Of a stretch of 32,956 bases of DNA, positions 16,061-25,609 are shown one piece after another; positions within the stretch are counted from its first letter, which is position 1; each line of letters starts with the position of its first letter. Below the pieces are notes generated by a model. It saw nothing but the letters and a program-made list of their open reading frames with translations. It did not search any database and had not been told where the DNA came from. A program made the translations under genes and the position numbers. This stretch comes from Candidatus Kapaibacterium sp. (lineage in GTDB: Bacteria; Bacteroidota; Ignavibacteria; Kapaibacteriales; UBA4661), in the NCBI GenBank assembly GCA_025363605.1, contig JANYDO010000121.1, forward strand, positions 1 to 32,956. The letters are read 5' to 3'.

Positions 16061-17257
16061 TTATGACACCAATTCCAACGATTCTTTCAAGTACGGGTCG
16101 TTCACGGCAACGATGGAGCGGGTTGCAAGCTGGCGCGTAATCATAAAGAAGAACAAGCCTGCAAAGAAGAGCCAGCCTGTGATTTCTTGCCAGCCAATGC
16201 GCAACGTGGGACTGAAGTTCGGCAAAATAATGAACGACAAATCAATAAAGTGCATGAACAAAATCCAGCACCCAACACCGATAAGCACGGCGGGATTGCG
16301 TTTGTTATTTTGCGTCAGCAATGTTACAAACGGCACAATAAAGTGTCCGAAGACCAGTGCATATCCAAGGAACTGCCAGTTACCATGCGCACGCAAGATA
16401 AAGAAGAGTGTTTCCTCAGGCAAATTGCCGTACCAGATAAGGAAGTATTGCGAGAAGGTGATATATGTCCAGAACACGGTAAAAGCAAACATAAATTTGC
16501 CGATGTCGTGATAATGTTCGTCGGTAACACCTTTCAAATGCCCTTGTCGGCGTAGGTTTACGATGAAAATAGCAATCAGCGAAAGCGTCGAAACAAAGTT
16601 TCCGGCAAAGAAGTACACGCCGAACATCGTGCTGAACCAGTGTGGGTCGAGCGACATCACCAAATCAAAACCTGCAAAGGTGAGCGACATGGCGAAGAGC
16701 AGCACAAAAGGCGCAGCGCGTTTCATATTTGTGCGCGTTGGCGTATAATCCGTCGTGCTTTCATCTTGCTTGAACGAGTTACCAATGATGAGGCGGTAGG
16801 TAACAAACCAAATCAGAGCGTAAATAGCAAGACGAACAGTGAAGAATGTCGGATTGAGGAAAGCGTGCTTGGAAGCAAGAACTTCGTCAAAATGTGGTCC
16901 CGGCACATAAAGCTGAGGGTCAGCCCAGTGATAGAGTTTGTGCGAAGTCCACACATCTACCAACATTGGTATCAAGCCAATGAGAACAACAGGAAGAAAT
17001 CCTGCAAAAATTTCAGGAATACGACGTACCAGAGCGCTCCAGCCTGCATTCACAAGAAATTGCAGTGAGGAGAAAAACATAGAAACAATCGTAATGCCCG
17101 CAAAGTAGGTATAGCCAAGCAAATATGCTTGCAAGAAGCGCCCCATATCAAAAAATGCCGCACCCGCTAAGCCCAGAGCGCCAACGCCCAGAGCAATCAG
17201 CGAATACATACGCAGTTTCTGCACAAAGCTCGAATCGGCAATAATAACGGTATTCAT
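16061..17257 (-). CDS. actF: Alternative complex III subunit ActF
   Basis: ActF is the smaller of the two NrfD-like quinol-site membrane subunits of ACIII. From ATG 17257 the protein is 398 residues with about ten hydrophobic helices (for example LIALGVGALGLAGAAFF, FLPVVLIGLIPMLV and FVLLFAMSLTFAGFDLVMSLDPHWFSTM in pieces). The DPHWFSTMFG motif and the helix with TFSQYFLIWYGN are characteristic of the family. A TTG start 11 codons earlier is possible but less likely. It is the last gene of the operon, 7-40 nt after actE depending on start. The complex oxidises menaquinol and passes electrons to the ActB/ActA/ActE redox chain. Confidence 0.94.
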   Translation of the reverse strand: MNTVIIADSSFVQKLRMYSLIALGVGALGLAGAAFFDMGRFLQAYLLGYTYFAGITIVSMFFSSLQFLVNAGWSALVRRIPEIFAGFLPVVLIGLIPMLVDVWTSHKLYHWADPQLYVPGPHFDEVLASKHAFLNPTFFTVRLAIYALIWFVTYRLIIGNSFKQDESTTDYTPTRTNMKRAAPFVLLFAMSLTFAGFDLVMSLDPHWFSTMFGVYFFAGNFVSTLSLIAIFIVNLRRQGHLKGVTDEHYHDIGKFMFAFTVFWTYITFSQYFLIWYGNLPEETLFFILRAHGNWQFLGYALVFGHFIVPFVTLLTQNNKRNPAVLIGVGCWILFMHFIDLSFIILPNFSPTLRIGWQEITGWLFFAGLFFFMITRQLATRSIVAVNDPYLKESLELVS

Positions 17258-17296
17258 AGAAAGTTCATTGGTTAGAAGTTTCAGATTCAAGCCTTT

Positions 17297-17956
17297 TTAT
17301 TGAGCGGATGCAGCTTTTGCTGTACCGGCTTGGGCAGTTGTTTGTTTGTCGGAATGAGACGTGGATTGCGAAACCGCCGGAACAGTTCCACCTTTTTGCA
17401 TAACACGAATATAATGCACAATGCACCAACGGTCAAGCTCTGAGAGCTTATCTGCGTACGAGGACATAATATTTTGACCAGCGCTCATCACGTGGAAAAA
17501 TTTTCCATCTGTGTAAGCAATTGCTTCGGGACGCATAAGACTTGGCGGGTTGGCAAACCCTTTTTGGACGACCAAACCATTGCCTTTGCCATCGTGATTG
17601 TGGCAAGGCGTACACATCGTTTCAAAACGATTTTTACCGCGAGCAAGCACCTCAGGTGTTGCCGGAACGGTATTGATATTTTTCGTATCGGCTTCGTCCA
17701 TAGAGACGCTGTATTTTGTGCCAGTGCGCGGAACAGTGTATTCAATCGGATCGCGTGTGGCTTTGCCATCAGCAAAGAACGACGACGCTGCTTGCCCTTT
17801 TACTTTAGGCTGATTGTCCATATCGTCAAGAATCTGAAGCGGCGGTGTATCGGATGTCCAGAGGATATTACCGGAGAGTAATGCCACCCAGAAGAGGGAG
17901 AATACAAGGATTCCCACAACCGACCAAAAGCCAAATTTGCGTTTGTTTGTAGCCAT
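17297..17956 (-). CDS. actE: Alternative complex III subunit ActE, monoheme cytochrome c
   Basis: A 219-residue protein with one N-terminal membrane segment (about 9-30) and a class-I cytochrome c domain. The heme motif CTPCH lies at 115-119 with NHDGKGNG after it, and a methionine in the VMSAGQNIMSSY region is the probable sixth ligand. The tail of about 30 residues is Ala, Ser and Thr rich. ActE faces the periplasm in ACIII, and with ActA carries electrons towards the oxidase. It has no lipobox cysteine, so it is anchored by its helix. Gene order actD-actE-actF supports the call. Confidence 0.93.
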   Translation of the reverse strand: MATNKRKFGFWSVVGILVFSLFWVALLSGNILWTSDTPPLQILDDMDNQPKVKGQAASSFFADGKATRDPIEYTVPRTGTKYSVSMDEADTKNINTVPATPEVLARGKNRFETMCTPCHNHDGKGNGLVVQKGFANPPSLMRPEAIAYTDGKFFHVMSAGQNIMSSYADKLSELDRWCIVHYIRVMQKGGTVPAVSQSTSHSDKQTTAQAGTAKAASAQ

Positions 17957-17988
17957 GATTGTATTTGTACGGTGTTTAGGGTGGAAAA

Positions 17989-18552
17989 TTAGTCTTGTTC
18001 AATAGCTTCGTGGACGACGCGCACATCTGCTGCACCAAGTTTAGCAAGCAGCGCCTGTGCGGTTTCGGCGGTAAAGCGTGGGTCGTCAGCTTCCAATACA
18101 ACGCAGAAATTATCATCGGTGGCTGCTTGAAAGCCCGCATCATATTGATACTTCGAGTGCCAATTTGGAAGACGGCAAAGATAGCCGAACATCGTGAAAA
18201 ACACCGTCAAGCCGCAGCAGAGAACGGTTAATTCAAAAAACACCGGTGTACCGAATTGCGGCGCAAAGAGCGGTTTTCCACCAATATTAAGTTTATATTC
18301 AAATGCGCCCGTCCACCACTGAAGGGCAAATGCACTGGCAAGACCGAACAAAGCTCCTGCAAGTGCAAACTTTGGAAGGCTTGTTTTGGGCATACCCATT
18401 GCTTTTTCTAAGCCGTGGACAGGGTAGGGAGTGTGAATGTCAAATTTTGTAAAGCCTGCTTCGTGAATACCCTTAGCAGCAGCTGTTACCTTATTAGGGT
18501 CTTTGAAATCGCCCATCACAGCGATAACATTTCCTTGTGCAACTGTACTCAT
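17989..18552 (-). CDS. actD: Alternative complex III subunit ActD (DUF3341)
   Basis: A 187-residue DUF3341 protein. It has a soluble N-terminal part with VIAVMGDFKDPNKVTAAAKG and the family motif FDIHTPYPVHGLEKAMG, two membrane helices (about 59-80 and 103-127), and a soluble C-terminal tail with QAATDDNFCVVLEADDPRF. ActD is a structural subunit without cofactors that holds the membrane part of ACIII together. It lies between actC and actE in the standard order. Confidence 0.93.
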   Translation of the reverse strand: MSTVAQGNVIAVMGDFKDPNKVTAAAKGIHEAGFTKFDIHTPYPVHGLEKAMGMPKTSLPKFALAGALFGLASAFALQWWTGAFEYKLNIGGKPLFAPQFGTPVFFELTVLCCGLTVFFTMFGYLCRLPNWHSKYQYDAGFQAATDDNFCVVLEADDPRFTAETAQALLAKLGAADVRVVHEAIEQD

Positions 18553-18590
18553 AGTTCTGAAAAATTTATGGTTTCGTCTCTAATGGTTAA

Positions 18591-20111
18591 TTATGCTTTT
18601 TTGACCGCTTCTTCATTATCAACATAGTGTCCGCTATGATAATAATCGCCATGTTCACCATGGTCATCGTGATGGTGATGACTCGGCTGCGCACCGGGCA
18701 TAATAGACTTAATCTCGCCAAGCGCAATAATTGGCAGATACTTAGCAAACAACAAGAAGAACGTCATAAACAAGCCAAACGTACCGACGAAAATCGTAAT
18801 TTCCACCCACGTCGGCGAGTAGTAGTGCCAGCTTGAAGGCAAGTAGCCATGATGCAGTGAGGTCGAAATAATCGTGAAGCGTTCAAACCACATACCGATA
18901 TTCACAACGATGGACAATGCAAAGGTAAACCAGACATTACGACGCAATTTCGCATTCCAGAAGAACTGCGGAGAAAACACATTACACGTCATCATCATCC
19001 AGTACGACCAAGCATAATCACCCTTTGCACGGTTGATAAACACAAAACGCTCGTAGGGATTGCCGCTATACCACGCAATGAAAAACTCCATTGCATACGC
19101 ATACCCGACCATCATACCCGTTGCCAAAATGATTTTATTCATGTTGTCAATGTGCTTGAGTGTGATGTAATCATGCAAGTCAAGGATTTCCCGTGCAACA
19201 AGCATGAGTGTCAGTACCATCGCAAAACCGGAGAAAATAGCACCCGCAACAAAGTATGGCGGGAAGATGGTTGTGTGCCAGCCCGGAAGAATCGAAACAG
19301 CAAAGTCAAACGATACGATAGAGTGTACCGAAAGCACAAGCGGCGTAGAAAGTCCGGCAAATATCAAGTATGCAAATTCGTAATGATGCCAGCTACGGGT
19401 CGAACCCGTCCAGCCCAAACTGAAGATGGTATAACCAGCTTTGGCAATTTTCGATTTCGCACGATTCCGCAAGGATGCAAGGTCGGGAACAAGTCCTGTG
19501 AACCAGAAGAGCAGCGAAATAGTGAAATACGTACTCACCGCAAACACGTCCCATTCAAGCGGGGAGCGGAAATTTACCCACATTTTCATTTGGTTGGGAT
19601 ACGGCAAAAGCCAGTAATCAAGCCACGGGCGACCAGTATGAGTCAATACAAAGACCGCAGCATTAATAACGGCAAAAATTGTCATTGCCTCTGCCGAACG
19701 GTTAATGGCAGTACGCCATTTTTGACGGAACAGGAACAGCACCGCCGAAATGAGCGTACCGGCATGACCGATACCGACCCAGAAGACGAAATTTGTAATG
19801 TCCCAGCCCCAGCCGATAGTGTTATTCAATCCCCACACGCCAATACCGACCGCAATCGTATAAGTAAGAGCACCTATACCCGCGCCCGCCACAAGCATTG
19901 AAGCCAGAAGCGCCGCCCAGAATTTTGGTGTTGCTTTTTGTTCTGCCACACCGCAGATGTCTTCGGTAATTTGGTGTATGGTTTTATTGCCCAGCACGAG
20001 CGGCTCACGGACGGGCTTTGCCGATGGGCTGTCGTGATAGCCATTCAATGCCGCCCCATTCGTATGTCCCGCAGTGGCTGTCGCAACTTGTTCTTTTGCT
20101 TCCATTGCCAT
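18591..20111 (-). CDS. actC: Alternative complex III subunit ActC, NrfD-like quinol-oxidising
   Basis: A 506-residue NrfD/PsrC-type membrane protein with about ten helices. Family motifs include [39 protein letters not shown] and [16 protein letters not shown]. It forms the main quinol-binding membrane subunit next to ActB. The N-terminus is a 45-residue polar extension. The last 34 residues form a histidine-rich tail containing [18 protein letters not shown], which is not needed for the known function. The family member in Rhodothermus and Chloroflexus has a similar core length. Confidence 0.95.
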   Translation of the reverse strand: MAMEAKEQVATATAGHTNGAALNGYHDSPSAKPVREPLVLGNKTIHQITEDICGVAEQKATPKFWAALLASMLVAGAGIGALTYTIAVGIGVWGLNNTIGWGWDITNFVFWVGIGHAGTLISAVLFLFRQKWRTAINRSAEAMTIFAVINAAVFVLTHTGRPWLDYWLLPYPNQMKMWVNFRSPLEWDVFAVSTYFTISLLFWFTGLVPDLASLRNRAKSKIAKAGYTIFSLGWTGSTRSWHHYEFAYLIFAGLSTPLVLSVHSIVSFDFAVSILPGWHTTIFPPYFVAGAIFSGFAMVLTLMLVAREILDLHDYITLKHIDNMNKIILATGMMVGYAYAMEFFIAWYSGNPYERFVFINRAKGDYAWSYWMMMTCNVFSPQFFWNAKLRRNVWFTFALSIVVNIGMWFERFTIISTSLHHGYLPSSWHYYSPTWVEITIFVGTFGLFMTFFLLFAKYLPIIALGEIKSIMPGAQPSHHHHDDHGEHGDYYHSGHYVDNEEAVKKA

Positions 20112-20162
20112 ACCTTTTGGATGAAGTTGTATAATTATTTAGTTCAAGTTTTTGAGCCACCC

Positions 20163-23100
20163 TTACCCGTGCTTCTCTGCACCGTTTTCTTGACCATGTT
20201 CCGCATCGTGTTTTGCTTCTTGATTGCGGACTTTAGCAAGATAGGTAATTTGCGGACGAACGTTGAGTTCTTCCAAGACCAAGAATCCACGCTCACTTTT
20301 GCGCGATTTCGAGACAACGCTTTCGGGATTGTTCGTATTACCGAAAGTAATCGCACCTGCGGGGCAAGCCTGCTGGCAAGCCGTTTGGAACGAACCGTCT
20401 GCGATATAGAGTTCACCGGCATCTTTGGTCTTCTGACGTGCTTCGGTAATACGCTGAGTGCAGAAGGAGCATTTCTCCATCACACCGCGCATACGCATTG
20501 TCACATCAGGGTTATAGACAAATTCCGTCGGTGTACGCTTTCCTTTGTGGAAGTTGAACCAGTTGAAGCGACGTACTTTGTACGGACAGTTGTTTGCGCA
20601 GTACTTTGTTCCCACACAGCGATTATAGGTCATTTCATTCAGACCTTCGGGGCTGTGTGTGGTCGCTGCAACAGGGCAGACATTCTCACACGGCGCACTT
20701 TCGCAATGCTGGCAAAGCATGGGCTGAAGCGTAACGTTGGGATTTTCTGGATTGGAGTGATCGTAGTAGCGGTCAATACGAATCCAGTGCATTTCGCGGG
20801 CATTGAGTACATTTGTTTTGCCGACAACAGCAATGTTATTTTCCGCTTGGCAAGCCGTAACGCAAGCCGCACAGCCAACACACGCCGACATATCAATCGT
20901 CATACCCCAGCGATGCCCTTTGTATGCAAAGCTCGGAATGATACTGTCCGGAAGCTCATCGTTTTTATGCGTTTTCTTACCCGGAACGGGTTCCTTCTCG
21001 AAAAGATGCTCGTCTTTTGCTTTGATTTGGCTTGCCGTTGTTTCCAGTGCAAGTTTGCGTCCGATGAGGTCGGTATGTTTCTGCGTCGTTGCAATACGAT
21101 ACGATTTATCGGTCACTTCGACTGTAACAGGCACATAACCGAACGATTGCTCGGCAGACATCAATGTATAGGCGTTTGCGCCAACATTCGCTGCAACTTC
21201 GCCAATTTTTCCACGACCGAAGCCCGTGCTTATAGCAACAATGCCATCTTGCATACCGGGCTGAATCCAAATCGGAAGTTCCACAACGCCATGCGCACTT
21301 TTCACACGCACAAGCACTGTATCTTCATACGGTGGTTTTTCTTCTGCGATGTCTTTTGCTCTTTTTTCACCAAGCAATTTTTTCGCGGTATTCAAGCTCA
21401 CAAGTGCCGCATTGTCCCATGTCATTTTTGTAACCGGATCGGGCAATTCCATGAACCAACTGGTATTGCTAAGACTACCATCGTATTGAGCGTAAGAAGG
21501 CGTTACAAGCGCTACAAAATCACCCTTTGCTACTTTTGCTTGAGCCACAAGCGTATTTGCCGCCGATGCATTCACATTCGCTGCGGGAGCTGATGCCGCG
21601 CTGCCAGCGATTGCACCATCGCGCAGAGTTTTTGCCCAGAAGGCATCAAAGGTTGAAGGTTTTTCGCCGGAAGTAGCGCTGTAAAGGCTTGTCCAGCGCT
21701 TACGCACGTATTCCACGTACGCTACTTTTTCGCCCAAATCAGCAAAAGCATCTGCTTTAACGGCTTTGGTAAGCATCATAAGCAAATCAGCAATAGAAGC
21801 ACTGTTTGGATTAAGCGGTGCAACAAGTGGTTGCTGAACGGAAAGTGAGCCGTCAAATGCCAGCACATCGCCCCATGACTCGAGATAGTGTGCGCTCGGC
21901 ACATACACGGAACACAAAGCAGTGGTTTCTTCTTCGTACATCGAGAAAGCAAAGCGATGCTCTACTTTTTTCAATAATTCTTGCGTTTCTGCATCAGCAA
22001 AGTACCCGGGATTCATGCCGGCAAAGACAACAGCACCAACTTTTCCGCCTTTCAGTTCTTCGCGGAATGCAGCAAGAGCAGCTTTTTTGCTTGTGCTAAA
22101 GGGGAACTGCTGTCCGGTGTTAATCGCTTTGTCTGCGCCAATAGCTCCAACGGCTGCGTTAATGGCGATACCAAGAGCGTGAGCGCCGGCGGGAAGATGG
22201 TCGCCAACAGCAACAACTGCTTTGCCGGAAGCGGCTTTGAGTTCCTCGGCTACTTTTTTCGCATCTTCTTTTTGTTCAGCGGAAAGCGCAGAATCATCAC
22301 CGGAAACACTTGCTCCTACGCCCTTTGCAACCGCAGCAAGAAACGCTACAAGTTGATCGGGTGTTCCCTTAATGCGCTTATCCGCATTCATGCCCGTCAG
22401 CGACATCATGCCTTCAGCAACAATGAGTTTGCTCATTGCGGGCTTATCGTATGATGGCTTGCGATTTTTAGCAAACTGGCGGATATTGAAGACAGAGTTT
22501 TTGTCTGTACCTAAGAAGTCCGCATCAACGCTCAGGATAACATCAGCTTTTGCGTAATCAATCGCAAATTCCGCATCAATTCCCAAGACCTGCTTATTTG
22601 CTTCGGCAGCATTTCCACCGTTCAGAGCAGGCATAACGACAAACTTCACACCGGGAATGAGCGTCTCTACTTCTTTCACCAACGCATCGAAACTAGGCGA
22701 GGCATATTCACCGACGAGAACTCGTACTGATTTACCGTTTGCTGCGGCTTTCGTAATTTCTTCAGCCATTGTACTAATGGCAGTACCGATAGACACATAT
22801 CCCGGAGCAATTTTTTTAGCCGTACTGGGTGTAAAACCGCCTTTATTAACAAAGGGGTTTTTCATGCGGTCGGGGTCATAGAGAGACAGCAAGGAACCTT
22901 GTATCCATGCTGACGACGAACCGCCCGAAGCAATATGCTTTTCGTTGCCTTCCAATTTCACCGGTCGTCCGTCGCGGGTCTTGGCAAGAAGTCCCACAGC
23001 AGCGTTGCCATGCGAAAAAACGGTGGTATAGAAGGTCGAAAGTCCGGGTGTAAGGAATTCGCTTGCTTTGACCACCGGCACGATTTTCGTGTCGGGGCGG

Positions 23101-23297
23101 CGGCAGCCTGTGGCTGCAAACGCCATCGAAGCAGACAGAATGCCGATAAAACTCCGGCGATTAAGCCCGCTTGTTTTCTCCATGATGTTGTCTGCACTGC
23201 CGTCGGCGAACTCCGCGTTCATCTCAGAGGAGTATTCTTCGGAGAGCGACGATTTGGCAGACAATTCATCGAGACTTTTCCAGTATTTACGCTCCAT
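20163..23297 (-). CDS. actB: Alternative complex III subunit ActB, fused molybdopterin-like and Fe-S protein
   Basis: A 1044-residue periplasmic subunit. A Tat motif NRRSFIG at 46-52 precedes a hydrophobic stretch and a lipobox-like ATGC with Cys65. Residues of about 75-760 form the molybdopterin-oxidoreductase-like domain, which in ACIII has lost the cofactor. The C-terminal ferredoxin-like domain holds four cluster sites: C806, C809, C812, C816; C862, C865, C870, C874; C894, C900, C904; and C943, C946, C974, C978. In the third set Thr897 takes the place of a cysteine, giving three [4Fe-4S] and one [3Fe-4S] as reported for this complex. The C-terminus is His/Glu rich. It takes electrons from the ActC quinol site. 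Confidence 0.96.
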   Translation of the reverse strand: MERKYWKSLDELSAKSSLSEEYSSEMNAEFADGSADNIMEKTSGLNRRSFIGILSASMAFAATGCRRPDTKIVPVVKASEFLTPGLSTFYTTVFSHGNAAVGLLAKTRDGRPVKLEGNEKHIASGGSSSAWIQGSLLSLYDPDRMKNPFVNKGGFTPSTAKKIAPGYVSIGTAISTMAEEITKAAANGKSVRVLVGEYASPSFDALVKEVETLIPGVKFVVMPALNGGNAAEANKQVLGIDAEFAIDYAKADVILSVDADFLGTDKNSVFNIRQFAKNRKPSYDKPAMSKLIVAEGMMSLTGMNADKRIKGTPDQLVAFLAAVAKGVGASVSGDDSALSAEQKEDAKKVAEELKAASGKAVVAVGDHLPAGAHALGIAINAAVGAIGADKAINTGQQFPFSTSKKAALAAFREELKGGKVGAVVFAGMNPGYFADAETQELLKKVEHRFAFSMYEEETTALCSVYVPSAHYLESWGDVLAFDGSLSVQQPLVAPLNPNSASIADLLMMLTKAVKADAFADLGEKVAYVEYVRKRWTSLYSATSGEKPSTFDAFWAKTLRDGAIAGSAASAPAANVNASAANTLVAQAKVAKGDFVALVTPSYAQYDGSLSNTSWFMELPDPVTKMTWDNAALVSLNTAKKLLGEKRAKDIAEEKPPYEDTVLVRVKSAHGVVELPIWIQPGMQDGIVAISTGFGRGKIGEVAANVGANAYTLMSAEQSFGYVPVTVEVTDKSYRIATTQKHTDLIGRKLALETTASQIKAKDEHLFEKEPVPGKKTHKNDELPDSIIPSFAYKGHRWGMTIDMSACVGCAACVTACQAENNIAVVGKTNVLNAREMHWIRIDRYYDHSNPENPNVTLQPMLCQHCESAPCENVCPVAATTHSPEGLNEMTYNRCVGTKYCANNCPYKVRRFNWFNFHKGKRTPTEFVYNPDVTMRMRGVMEKCSFCTQRITEARQKTKDAGELYIADGSFQTACQQACPAGAITFGNTNNPESVVSKSRKSERGFLVLEELNVRPQITYLAKVRNQEAKHDAEHGQENGAEKHG

Positions 23298-23432
23298 AGT
23301 GTCTTCGTGATAGAGTTTAAGGAATATTCAATTTCGCTATTGGGTTGTTAGAAGAATGAAGGAAATAGTCAGATTATTTCTAACACCTTCATTATGTCCA
23401 TCGCATTCGGCACGCGATGGAACGCTCTTCTT

Positions 23433-24185
23433 TTAATAATGGCATGCACCGCAGTTTTCCGGTCCAAGAGCCAATTTTTTCGGCATTACCAATCCTGCAA
23501 CACTTGCTTTACCAACTTCGTGTTCGTACACGCCTGCGCCTTCGATAGCGCAATCGCGCATCGAAATCCATTTGCCTTCCCCACGAGAAGGAGCATCATT
23601 CTTGATTTTTTTTGCTGTCTCTTCATATGAATCAAGACCGGTGAAAATGCCGGAAATTTCACGTGCCGGTACGACATTCGCTTGCGGATTGCGGTGGCAG
23701 TCCAAGCACCATCCCATAGAGAGCGGTTTCATCTGGGTGACAACGCCCATTTTCTCGACTTCGCCGTGGCAAGAAGCACAATCTACACGAGCGCGAATGT
23801 GGCGTGCATGGCTAAAATTGACGTAATCGGGAAGTTTGTGAACTTTGCGCCACTCAAGCGGCTTGCCAGTCTCCCAGCTTTCCTTGATTTTCGCAATTTT
23901 CGGACTTTCTGCTTTCACTGCTACGTGGCAGTTCATACAAGTGCTGGTTGCCGGAACGGTCGAGTGTTTAGATTTCTCCACCGATGTATGGCAATACATA
24001 CACTTGATTTGCAGGTCGCCCGCATGGAGTTTGTGCGAAAAAGGAATCGGCTGCTCAGGGCGATAGCCCACGTCGGTAACAAGATTGTCAAAGCCAAAAT
24101 AGCTGACAACGCTGATAAACCCCAGAAGCGCAAGTCCCGCCAAGATAGTATTCTTGGTCTTTTGATTTGTCTTTGCGGTAAACAT
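23433..24185 (-). CDS. actA: Alternative complex III subunit ActA, pentaheme cytochrome c
   Basis: A 250-residue protein from ATG 24185 (a TTG three codons earlier is less likely). One membrane anchor lies at about 13-31. Five CxxCH heme sites are present: 62-66, 83-87, 136-140, 160-164 and 245-249, the last one residue from the C-terminus. The number and spacing match the pentaheme ActA of Rhodothermus and Chloroflexus. It starts the act gene run and is followed by actB after 135 nt. It transfers electrons from ActB clusters to a soluble or anchored cytochrome. Confidence 0.96.
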   Translation of the reverse strand: MFTAKTNQKTKNTILAGLALLGFISVVSYFGFDNLVTDVGYRPEQPIPFSHKLHAGDLQIKCMYCHTSVEKSKHSTVPATSTCMNCHVAVKAESPKIAKIKESWETGKPLEWRKVHKLPDYVNFSHARHIRARVDCASCHGEVEKMGVVTQMKPLSMGWCLDCHRNPQANVVPAREISGIFTGLDSYEETAKKIKNDAPSRGEGKWISMRDCAIEGAGVYEHEVGKASVAGLVMPKKLALGPENCGACHY

Positions 24186-24233
24186 AGCAAACAAAAGAAA
24201 ATGTGAAACGGTCTGTTAAAATTATTCGTAAAA

Positions 24234-24524
24234 TTACACGCCAGCCGCATTGTTTCCGGCTTCGCGGTATAGATGCGTCTTATCATTCGCATCCATTTGA
24301 CGCTTGATTTTCACTACCAAGGTAATAATGATTGCCACCGGCATAAGAATCATTAAATAAATCGTATAGCCGTAGGCAATACCAATGCCGCCACTGGTGG
24401 TGTTCAGGTCAAAATTGTCTTTGCAATTGGGACACGCAAGCATAACAGTTTGCACGAAAGGCAGCATAGTGCCAAGGAGTGCAAAAAAAGATATGCGCCG
24501 TCCAATAGAATGAAGAGTTTTCAT
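24234..24524 (-). CDS. Small CPNC membrane protein in the oxidase/ACIII operon, function unknown
   Basis: A 96-residue protein from ATG 24524. It has a hydrophobic N-terminal segment (about 11-30) that is either a signal peptide or a helix. Directly after it comes CPNC at 31-34, then a short polar stretch, then a second helix (about 47-70) with GYTIYLMILMPVAIIITLVV, and a basic, cytoplasmic-like tail. The CPNC would face the periplasm. I recall similar short proteins beside ACIII or cytochrome oxidase genes in other phyla, but know no function. A role in assembly, copper or heme handling would fit the cysteine pair and place, but is inference only. The earlier TTG or GTG starts overlap the preceding oxidase gene. 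Confidence 0.75.
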   Translation of the reverse strand: MKTLHSIGRRISFFALLGTMLPFVQTVMLACPNCKDNFDLNTTSGGIGIAYGYTIYLMILMPVAIIITLVVKIKRQMDANDKTHLYREAGNNAAGV

Positions 24525-24567
24525 TGTGAGGCAAAGATTAGTTCTTGAGAAATTGTGTAACACGCAT

Positions 24568-24882
24568 TTACAGCGTCGGTCCACCCAAAACCGTCAAGGC
24601 AAACACCAAAACGGAAAAGAGAAAGAGCGGAACATAAATGAATACACGGATGTAAGGATTATCAAATTTGATGTGCATGAAAACATACACAACCATCCAT
24701 GCTTTAGCAACAGCAATGATAAGACCGATGGTAACGTGCAGCATTGTTGAGACACTCCCCCAACTTTCGGGAAAATGGACAAACTTTGCCGCTATAATCG
24801 TCAAAAGAGTAAAGAACATCAATGCGCCGAAGATTTTGAGATAGCTTTTTTGCATTTCTTCTGCTGACATACTTGCGCTCAT
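24568..24882 (-). CDS. Cytochrome c oxidase subunit IV-like protein
   Basis: A 104-residue protein with three hydrophobic helices: FGALMFFTLLTIIAAKFV, MLHVTIGLIIAVAKAWMVV and VFIYVPLFLFSVLVFALTV. The motif AVAKAWMVVYVFMHIKFD is typical of the prokaryotic oxidase subunit IV/CoxD family that stabilises the bacterial enzyme. A good ribosome site (GAGGTGAG) lies just before the ATG. It follows subunit III in the operon by 50 nt. Confidence 0.9.
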   Translation of the reverse strand: MSASMSAEEMQKSYLKIFGALMFFTLLTIIAAKFVHFPESWGSVSTMLHVTIGLIIAVAKAWMVVYVFMHIKFDNPYIRVFIYVPLFLFSVLVFALTVLGGPTL

Positions 24883-24932
24883 AACTCACCTCGTAGAATA
24901 AGATTTCAGTATTAGTAGTTTCGTAGGGATTT

Positions 24933-25520
24933 TTAGAAAATGAGATAGAGAATCGGGAAGAGGAAAATCCACACAAGGTCAACGAAGTGCCAGTAAAGAC
25001 CAAGTATTTCGACACGTTCCCAGTCGCGGTAGCCACGCTTGGTAAAGGATTTCGCCAACATCCAGCCAATCGGAATCATACCGCCAATAACGTGCATGGC
25101 GTGGAAGCCGGTCATGGTGAAATAGAGACCAAAAAACGAACTTGTTCCCGGATAAATACCGTGGCTGAATTTTGTCGTGTATTCAATATATTTGATAACC
25201 AAGAAGCCACAAGCGCACAAGAACGTAATGCCCATGTACAATTGAAATCTTGATTTATTACCGTGTTCAAGGGAAAGAATCGCCATTGCCATCGTAAGAC
25301 TGCTAACAATCAGGTTCACGGTGTTCAGTGCCGCGAGTTGCCAGTTCAGTTCGGACGCGCCATGTGCGAAAACAGGAAGGTTAGTATTGCGAAGAATAAT
25401 GAACGCTGTGAAGAAACCGGAAAAGAACATCACTTCGGATGCAAGGAAAATCCACATACCGAGTTTTCCATGGCGGATGCCTGTTACCGGCTCATGCGCG
25501 AGAGAAAGAGCGGACGACAT
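24933..25520 (-). CDS. coxC: Cytochrome c oxidase subunit III
   Basis: A 195-residue, five-helix short form of subunit III. Motifs include LGMWIFLASEVMFFSGFFTA, FGLYFTMTGFHAMHVIGGMI and a C-terminal GLYWHFVDLVWIFLFPILYL. These are diagnostic for the CoxC/CtaE family. The protein supports the proton and oxygen path of subunit I. It lies 89 nt after the ctaB stop and before the subunit IV gene. Confidence 0.95.
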   Translation of the reverse strand: MSSALSLAHEPVTGIRHGKLGMWIFLASEVMFFSGFFTAFIILRNTNLPVFAHGASELNWQLAALNTVNLIVSSLTMAMAILSLEHGNKSRFQLYMGITFLCACGFLVIKYIEYTTKFSHGIYPGTSSFFGLYFTMTGFHAMHVIGGMIPIGWMLAKSFTKRGYRDWERVEILGLYWHFVDLVWIFLFPILYLIF

Positions 25521-25609
25521 AGACTATACTTTCGTGAAGATGGAACAATGTTTCATTGACAAGATTTTTAGAGTAGAGCGTAAGAAAGGCTTAATTATTG
25601 AAGAAGTAA

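Noticed and set aside
19938-21593. Long + strand ORF of 551 codons opposite actC and actB
   Set aside because: It lies antisense to two clear, motif-rich ACIII genes. Its product is rich in Cys, His and Arg in a way that mirrors the opposite coding frame, and no family motif or ribosome site supports it.
20163-23297. Reading ActB as an active molybdopterin oxidoreductase
   Set aside because: The neighbours are actA and actC-F, and the ACIII family is known to lack the molybdenum cofactor. The large domain is a structural relic.
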